From: Eumeta japonica
Taxonomy: Eukaryota; Arthropoda; Insecta; Lepidoptera; Psychidae
Length of the DNA: 64,000 bases
Assembly: GCA_005406025.1 (NCBI GenBank)
Contig: BGZK01000288.1
Coordinates: 62,001 to 126,000, forward strand
Direction: 5' to 3'
In this document: in pieces, positions 43,501 to 52,500 of the stretch
Numbering within the stretch: position 1 is the stretch's first letter
Layout of the letters: the number at the start of each line of letters is the position of its first letter
Made by a program: the position numbers and the translations under genes
The notes under the pieces: generated by a model
Told to the model about the DNA's origin: nothing
What the model saw: only the letters and a program-made list of their open reading frames with translations
Database searches by the model: none

Positions 43501-46500
43501 ACCATGTCAAGATGTCTGCATTCAGTGTTATTTACGTTGATGTGTAAATAGTTAGCCTATCGACATAAACAAAACAAAATATTTGCAGGATTTGAGTGTG
43601 TTGTTGCATGTTTTACTTAGTTAAACACTCATACTTACCATATGCTAAATGATTAATTTAGCTTAATTTTGATAACACCAATTAGAATAATTTAGAAATA
43701 TGACACAGGTACTACAAACCACAAAGCATTTGTAGTGCTTCTTTCTAAATACATATATGTTTTTCTAGACCTGTATATATCTGCAGCACATAAATTTAAT
43801 AATCCCTAATGTTAAGAAGGTACAGGATCTTCACAAAAACAATCGAATTTCGGCAATTGATAGAAATAGAATATTTCTGTCTATAAGTCTTTTCAAGTTT
43901 TTAGTGATTTAGAGTTTATAATTATTTAAAGTACCCAATTCACCATTACTTTCTGTTAGTGCTTTACTATTTGAGAACACTCACGCGATTAATATGATTT
44001 AAAATTCATACTGACATTTGCCTGCGGCTCCGCCCTTGTGGACATATAATTAATTAATTCCTCATTTTCCATTTCCAATTATCTCTTTGCCATTCATACC
44101 AATTCGATCCAGTTTTCGATTTAAGTTTCGATTTCATAGTTAGTTCCGATTCTGCATCCCTTTTCCAATCGCGCTATCGCTCTCGATTCCGGTTTTTTTG
44201 TAAATTATTGTACAGGAATACATTAGTGGTAGGTATAAAATTCATGCCTATAACCCAGAAAATTCTATCTGTGTGCTAAATTTGATCTAAATCTGTCCAG
44301 CCGTTTATGTATAATTGAATTGCAAACAACCAAACATCATGATAAAGTGTCACATTTGTTATATTATAATAACATGATATAGTAATGATATAAGATAGAT
44401 AATACGATATAGGTTTTATATATGGAAATTTAATACATAGAAAAAAAAATATAGAAATGTTTGAGAAAAATAACGAGCGACATAAATTTAATATGAGAAA
44501 TAAAAATAAACTATTTTGACATATGAGTCTATTACATAGAGTTACAGACTCATTTATAAGGTCTTGTGTATGTTTGTTTAATAAGGTTCTTGTAGATATT
44601 CAAAGCTTACCTTTAAATAAGTTTCAGATTGTTTTAAAATAACTACTTGGTATAAAAGGATATTATAAAATTTTCAATTATTTTGAGAACAAATGTCCAA
44701 AGACAACCAGTTTGACTTCTTATTGAGTTGCATTTTTCTATAATACTTTTGTGTTTGATTCTTATGATTATATAAAGTTAGAGAAAAAGTTTTTTCATAT
44801 TTCATATACAAATTCATGATAATTTTTCATCATATTTTATTTATAATTAATTATAATATATATGCCAGAACATAATCAAGACATTGAGTTGAATTGTGGG
44901 CTGCATCATCTGATTCCATCGCTTATGGTTACTCAGGTGAAATAAATACACAGAATATAACGAACAATGCTATTTTTTACAATCTTATTAAGTATGATAT
45001 CTTATTTATAATTTATGAATACGAAATTTATTTTATATGAAGTATTTGAATATTTAATCAGAAATAACACATTGTCATAATATCTGATGTTAAATAATAT
45101 TACTTTCGCTAACCGACAATTTTGATGTGCTCGTGCGCGCACACATGCATGTCGCTCTCATCGTCGCCTCGACTACTCACGCCGCCGCCAAACATTCTGT
45201 TCAGACATTCCTGTGTACATCTGAATTACCGGACTTCGCTCGTACGGGACATTTGGGACATTTATCTCTGACACATATATATGCCATTTTGTTCAACAAC
45301 TTGTTGCCATTTTATAGGTAGTAACGTAATCCCATTCTTGTAGAAATTTTGGGACTTCTAATCATAAACTGCGACAAGAAGTTTTGACAATCCTCTCTTG
45401 ATGTTATTAATACTACCTAAATAACTCTGAAGAGATCGAAACAGGTGAAATTCTGAGGGTGCAAGGTCAGGGCTATATGGTAGATGTATTAACACTTCCC
45501 AATCAAACTGTCTCATTATTTGATTAGTGGCTAAAGATGTATGTGGTCTGGTGTTATCATGGTGAAAAACCACACCCTTTGTTTTCATCGATTCCGGCTG
45601 TTTTTTCTCTACTTTTTGCTTGAGACTTATCAGCTGTTGGTCGTAGAGATCCGAATTGATGGTTTTATCCGGCGGTAAAAATACGTAATGAATAATAATC
45701 CTTCCGATCCCACCATACCCATAACATCAACTTATTGCGAGTTAATCCGGGTTTCGCTATAAGTTATGGAGCTTACTTGCCCTTTGACCGTGATCTTTTT
45801 TGAAAAGTATTCTAAATTCATTCCCTGGTGTCAAATTATCTCCATGCCAAATTTCATCAAAATCGATATAGCAGTTTAGGCGTAAAAACTTGACAGACGG
45901 ACGGACACAAATACTCGCATTTATACTATTGGTATGGATTCTCTGGTTAATATTTGGTATATATGTATTTATAATAACAATAAAATGAAAAGGTTTTTTT
46001 TATGTAATCTATTATAATATGAACTAAAACAGCTTTATGACTTTTCATTTTAATATGAGTAATAATAGTATATCTGAAAAGGCGTAAAACTTTTATTATT
46101 GTTATTAAATCGGAAAAAATTCCGCTAGCCCACTTTCATGTAATAACACTGCCGTAACCGTTAAATAAGAAAGAAGGATACGCTGTAGCCGTGTGACTCG
46201 CAAGTCTAATTTTTATACTCAACCACAATGACCATCGACATATTTATATAATGCTTGTGATAGACGCTCCTAGTACAGCTCTGCACAGCCTGGGGAATGA
46301 TCATACTTGATCGCAGTACGTCTACTCATTTATATTTATGTCAGAATAGTTCTCTATGTAAACGGAGAGTTTTTACGAGGCGATTAGCTTGACGTTACTG
46401 TGTCTATTTCAAATATTATATTAATATGGCGGTGACAATGACTGATAAAAATGGAATCAGAATCGGACCCTATAACAGTGCCGAGATCGGAACTTATTCT

Positions 46501-49500
46501 AAGATTCGGGATCGAGATTCAGAGCGGAACCGAATTGCTATAACTGCCACCGAAGTCGGGCTTACGGTTTACAGTAAAATGGGAAACGGGTTTAGAATGA
46601 GATCAGTATAAAAAATTTTATTATGAACCATGTTTGGATAGTAATTTGAACATTGTTAATTTTATCGAAAAAAATATTATATGAATATTATTTATTTACA
46701 TATGGACCTAAAAACAAAATTTCATAAATAATAAACACATTGAAAGTTATTAAATGTGTAATTAGATTAATAAATCTTTGAATATAATTTCAATATAACT
46801 TCATATTAATTAAATAATTCTGCTGAGGGATATACACTTTTGAACTCAAACATATATCCTGTACCTTCTTAATTTATCATTTTCTAATGATTTCAAAAAT
46901 AAAATTGTGAAATCAAAAAACATACAGCGCTTTTTCGCACATGAACAACTTTTCTTTTTGACATACAATTTTTAATTCTATTACTATTAACGCACTTGCC
47001 TGTGTCTGCTAGTTATCTATTTGCTTTAGACGCTATTCGCCCGCTCGGCTATCATTGCGCAAAGAAAACATGAAAATTGGCAAGCAAATGATCGAGAGTT
47101 ATTTCAGGTAAGTGTGGTAGATATGCTGTATATCTAATTATTGATATTGTTTAATGTTGCTATCAAATCATTAAATTAATTGTACCAATTTTTATTATCC
47201 TCATCAACTATTTAATATCTGATCTGAATATTGATAAGAAATCAATTATTCATTTAATTATTAAATAAGTACCAAATCATAATCACATTTCTAGTACGTG
47301 GGGCGCATTGTAAGTTTCTGGAATTGGCCACTAACAAAAACAATATTTAAAAAGTAATTACTACATTCGAAATTGGAACTCTTTGGATGTAGATTACAGT
47401 TTGTTTCATCTAATTGTTAATTGATTTTACATTATGGCGTCGTTTTGGAAATTGCGTGTCTTCATCGCTATGAGTGTAAGTCGTGAAAATTTTCGTAGTA
47501 GTATGATTTTCTACGACTTTAAGTGTAATTAGACAACTCAGCAGAGCTTCGCGCGGCTTCGAACTCCTTTTGGCGTTGAAGCACTATGCAATACGACTAT
47601 TTATAACTGGTTTGCCGAATTCAAACACGGTTGTGTTAATCTCAATGACGAATTTCATGACGGTCGTCTGTCCACCGCTGTAAACAAAATCATCGATGCT
47701 GTGCGCCGTATGATCGAAACAGACATATACGTGACCTATCATAAGATTCGGGCATCCTCAGGCATAGGCATGAGTGAATAAAATCAATCCTACACAAACA
47801 TTTGGGTATAAAAAATTTGTGCTCGCGGTGAATCTCACACAATTTGATTTAAGCTCAAAAAACGGACCGCGTCATAGGTGACGCGGTCCGTTGGCATTAC
47901 ATCTAGATGCAATGCTATGCTTACCAGATTCAAGAAAAATGCGTCAAACTTGGTGTGGGATATAGTAACGGATGAAGAAACATTGATTTATCGCTACGAT
48001 CCTAAAACAAAGCAACAATTGACCATATGGGTCTATCGAGATGAGCTGAAACCAACCAAAGTGGCCTGCGAGCGAAGTGCTTCTAAGCGGATGATTTCAT
48101 CTTTTTTTAATAAAACTGGACAAGTGGCTACTGTTGCTTTGGAGAATTGTACCGTGAATAGTGGATTGGTACACGACCATTTGTTTGACAGAAGTTGTTG
48201 ACAAACTCTTTGAAAATAACCGTAAACGTTGTATCATCTTGCACAACTACAATGCCAGCTCTCACACGGCCAAACAGATAAATAAATTTTTGAAGGAGAA
48301 AAACATAGAACTTTGGAACAAATCTGTATACATTCCCGACCTGGCACCTTGTGACTTTGTGTTGTTCGCAAAAATTAAGAACCAATTACGCTCGTCAACG
48401 ATTTTGTAGTAAGTGTATGAAAAACACGGTTCCGAGGTCACCAGAGAGGACTAGTAGCATAAATGTTTATAAAATTAGTTTATTCGTGTGAAATGATGCA
48501 TTTATGCTACCGGAAAATATTTTGATAAACAATAAATTCATTTTTGATCATTCATAGTGATTTTCTCTTATTCATTCCATAAATTTTCAGAGCGTCCTAC
48601 GTATCTATTTAGATTTAATTGATTAAATATTTTATCATATAAGAATTACTCATTGATTTTATATTACAAGTTGATTAATGTATACTTTCAATTTTTTTAA
48701 ATAATACAATATCTTCCCTTCACATTTAATATAGATGTGTGATTTTTATTTAAATCAATATAACTAGCAACCGACAGTCATTATGTGACCATTAAAATTA
48801 AAATGAAAATCAAAAAATGCTTTAGTTTTATTCGTGTAATTCAGTATTTTTTTTTTTTATGTTATAATGATTTTATTTGTCTTTATATGGAGACAAAAAG
48901 GATTTTATTTGTCTTTATATGGAGACAAAAAAAGGATTTTATTTGTCTTTATATGGAGACAAAAAAAGGATTTTATTTGTCTTTATATGGAGACAAAAAA
49001 AGGATTTTATTTGTCTTTATATGGAGACAAAAAAAGGATTTTATTTGTCTTTATATGGAGACAAATAAAATCATACATTCTTTCATCATCATCATCATTT
49101 ATTCTTTAACTCAATTTACTAATAATATTCAATATTTCACTCTCCACCAGATTCATGTATACAAAATAATATAATTAAACAATGAACAAATAACTTCTGT
49201 TACTAAATAAATTATTACAAAAACTTTTTATTTTCTATCGCCGAAAAACAGTCATGTCAAGACTTTCCCATGAAATCAAAATTAATTATAAAAATCCATA
49301 TTATCGTGCAGATATGCTTGACATAAATTATTCCTTATTATCTTAATTGTATAGACGAAACGGGCCGACTGTGAGAGATGGGGTGTAAGTAAAACATCTT
49401 CATGACAGTCTGGTAATGACTGACTACAAATGCATTATTATTTAGAATGAAAGATCTATTTATACTTAATTTACGACAATGCGAATTAGGATATGGGTAA

Positions 49501-52500
49501 TTTTATCCATTATAGTCCTGTATTAGAAGACTTATCTAACTATCTTTGTGTATCATCTCCTTATTTAATTTACAGTCCTTCGAGTATAGCTGGGAAAAAG
49601 TCCAATGAGCTCCTGCAAAGCGGTTTGAGCAGCTTGAAATCGGCTGCTAGCAGCGTTGCTAAAAAATTAGACGAAATGAAAGTAGTCATATCTGCAAACA
49701 CAACACCAGTCAAATTTGGGAACGCTTTAACCAGCTTTAGAGCCGATGATGACACAGATGGATCGTCAGAAATAAACCCTGATGGTAAGACTTTTGTTTT
49801 GAAAATCGAATGTTATTTTAGAAAAAAAAAAACAAATTATTATGTTTTTTTTGTCCGCGCATTATGCAAAAACTACTCAACGTATCGGTATGGGACTGCG
49901 ATCATTCGATGCGGAATCGTTTGTAGATGGTTATAAGATTCTTATAATATTATGTTTCTTTGGATTTCGTTGCAATATAAATAGTAATTTGTTATCACTA
50001 CCATTAACGCCCAAAAGAGGATTAAGATCAGTATCGAGTTCTGTTTTTGAATCGAAAATGCAACGGGGCCGGATTCGGGCCCCGTTGCATTTTCGAGTAC
50101 AGTAGGGAATCATAAATGAGTATGCGAATCATTACATTTCTTTCAATGAGCTCGTGTGGAACTCAAGTATCGAGCTTTTTTGTATACTCAGCTTTTTTCA
50201 AATGGGTCATAACTGTTTTTTGGTTAATCCTCAGCTCTTCAGCTGTTTTGTAAGAAGTAATATGCCGATCTTGTTCTACATTCTCCAAAATGGTATCGAC
50301 TGTATCTGTAACAGGTGTCAATCAGAGCGTGGTTCATCTTTGATTGACTTGTGTCGCATTTTCCCCTTTTTTGTAATAAAACTTCAAAAATTATCTAATT
50401 TCTACTTTAGATTCATTCATTTTGGTGGACAGAAAAACAATAGAAAAATGATGGCACACTGTTTGTACTTTTTTTTTAAATATCGTCTATTTAATGGTAT
50501 CAAAACCAGCCAGATACAAATAGCACGTTTAAAGAGATTCTACTGCAACTTTTTCCTTATAAAATACGAAAAAACTTTTTCCTTGATCTATATATCGCAT
50601 TCAGTCGTGCTTTCCCGTTTCTCAAACACCATCACATTAGTCTTACTTACATTTACTTTCATGCCTATTTTCTAGGTATATATGTTGTAATAAGCAGGTT
50701 AGGTGGGGACACGCTAGGCGTCCGGCTGCTGTCCTCCGTCGCGCGAACGTTGATTCTATGTATTAATTTGAATAATTGAAATGTTATTAAATTCGCGAAA
50801 ACAAAAATAGAGATAGAGAGAGAGAGTTGAAATGTATCTAGAGGCGTGGACTCTGAAAGTAATTAATAAAAACCGGCTAAGAGCATATCGGAACATGCTC
50901 ACTGTGGGGTTCCGAAGCCGTTATTACAAAGAAATGCACTACAGATGAAAAAAGTACATTGTCACACTTTTTTCCATGTTTCCCGCACAGAATAGCTATA
51001 AGGACTTTACTCACTTATACATAGAGAAACAAGTAGGTATCTCGACTATTACTCTGAGACTAATGAACATTAAAGTGCACAAGCGAAAGAGAATATCTTC
51101 ATGGCACTCACGTCCTTTTGTTGCGAAGAGCAGCTTTTCGGGAATAACTCAAAGACGGTATATCCGATGATATTGAAAACAATTTTCACTGAAAGTAGGT
51201 ATTTATTAAGCGTTATCTTTGTAATTTTTTATTTTTTTTTTGTATGTACGGTTTAAAAAATAGTGAGTGGGGGACACATTTTCTGTTACTTTTGGAGCGA
51301 TTATTTCCGAATATATTCAATTAGTCAAAAAATTATTTACAAACCATAAAGTGTTTTTAAAAGAATTGCCGAAATATGTGCAACACGTTATTCTTTGCTG
51401 AAATATATTTTTTTTGCTTCTGTTACATGTATGAAGTGTCCCCCTGGAAATATTTATTGTTATTATTTAGCTACTAAACTAAGTAGCGGTTTACACAAGA
51501 CACTTATACTTCGAATTTCATCAACATACCTCTTGTAGTTTTTGAGTAAAATGCCTGTGACATACGGACGAACGGTCAGAAATGACTAAGCTATAAGGAT
51601 TCCGCTTTTACTATTTTGGCTTGGAACCCTAAAAACAAATATCTATATAAATAAACAGGAAATTCTGTTAGTTGATAAGCGCATCTTTTGAGCACGGTTG
51701 GACCGATTTGGGCTAATTTACTTTTTTAAATGTTCGTAATAGTTCGAATAAAGTTATTAGACATCAGTCGATACAAAAGATGAAGGAATTCCTTGTACGT
51801 CCAAGCTGGCGGTGCTGTGGACATTAACTATATGGGCAAGCCACCCGCAAGAAAAGACAACGTTTACCGGGCCGGCTAGTTGAAAATAAAATTAGGTCAA
51901 CTTCAAATATTAACTTTATAACATAAGAAATACACATAAAAAAAAAATAATATTGGCAAGTGCGAATCGGACTCGTGCACCAATGGTTCTGTACTTCAGA
52001 AAAAGTATTTGTTATAAATACCATAAGAAATTATTTTCATTTCAAAAGTGCTTATAACTATTCTGTTCGGGAAATATGGAAAAAGTGTAACAACATACTT
52101 TTTTCATTTATAGAGCATTTCTTTGTAATAATAACTTCGAGACATTATAATGAGCATGGTCCGACATGCTCTCGGCCATTTTTTTCTTCTTTAATTAAGG
52201 CACTGCTGTAGAAGCATTCAATATGGGAAAATCATCAATATACAACAGTTACCCTTTAAATTTTTTTATTAACCCTATATGATCATACTCATTGTAGGTA
52301 TATAATTGCCGAATACCTTTTTAGTTCAACTCCTACTAATCAACCATTAGTGATTAAATTTTCATTATTAATTGGAATGGGACCAACTTCAAGATATGTT
52401 TTTATTATTCATTCAAATTCTCATACAAAGCTCATCCAATACTTATTATATCCAAAAATAAAAAAATCATCAAATTTGGATCAACCGAAAAAAGTTATGC

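Noticed and set aside
45127..45321. GC-rich 64-codon open frame
   Set aside because: No family motif, no splice or frame link to DENND4 and no partner exon; probably repeat DNA.
46426..46611. 61-codon open frame
   Set aside because: It lies inside a hexamer repeat tract.
48869..49072. Possible CRISPR-like array
   Set aside because: Units are directly joined with no spacers and the DNA is from an insect nucleus.
48867..49174. Open frames of 63-129 codons through 48785-49174
   Set aside because: They come from a 34-bp repeat lacking stops in all frames, not from a gene.
50154..50675. 173-codon plus-strand open frame
   Set aside because: It is antisense to a mariner relic whose minus-strand frame gives recognisable HTH peptides.
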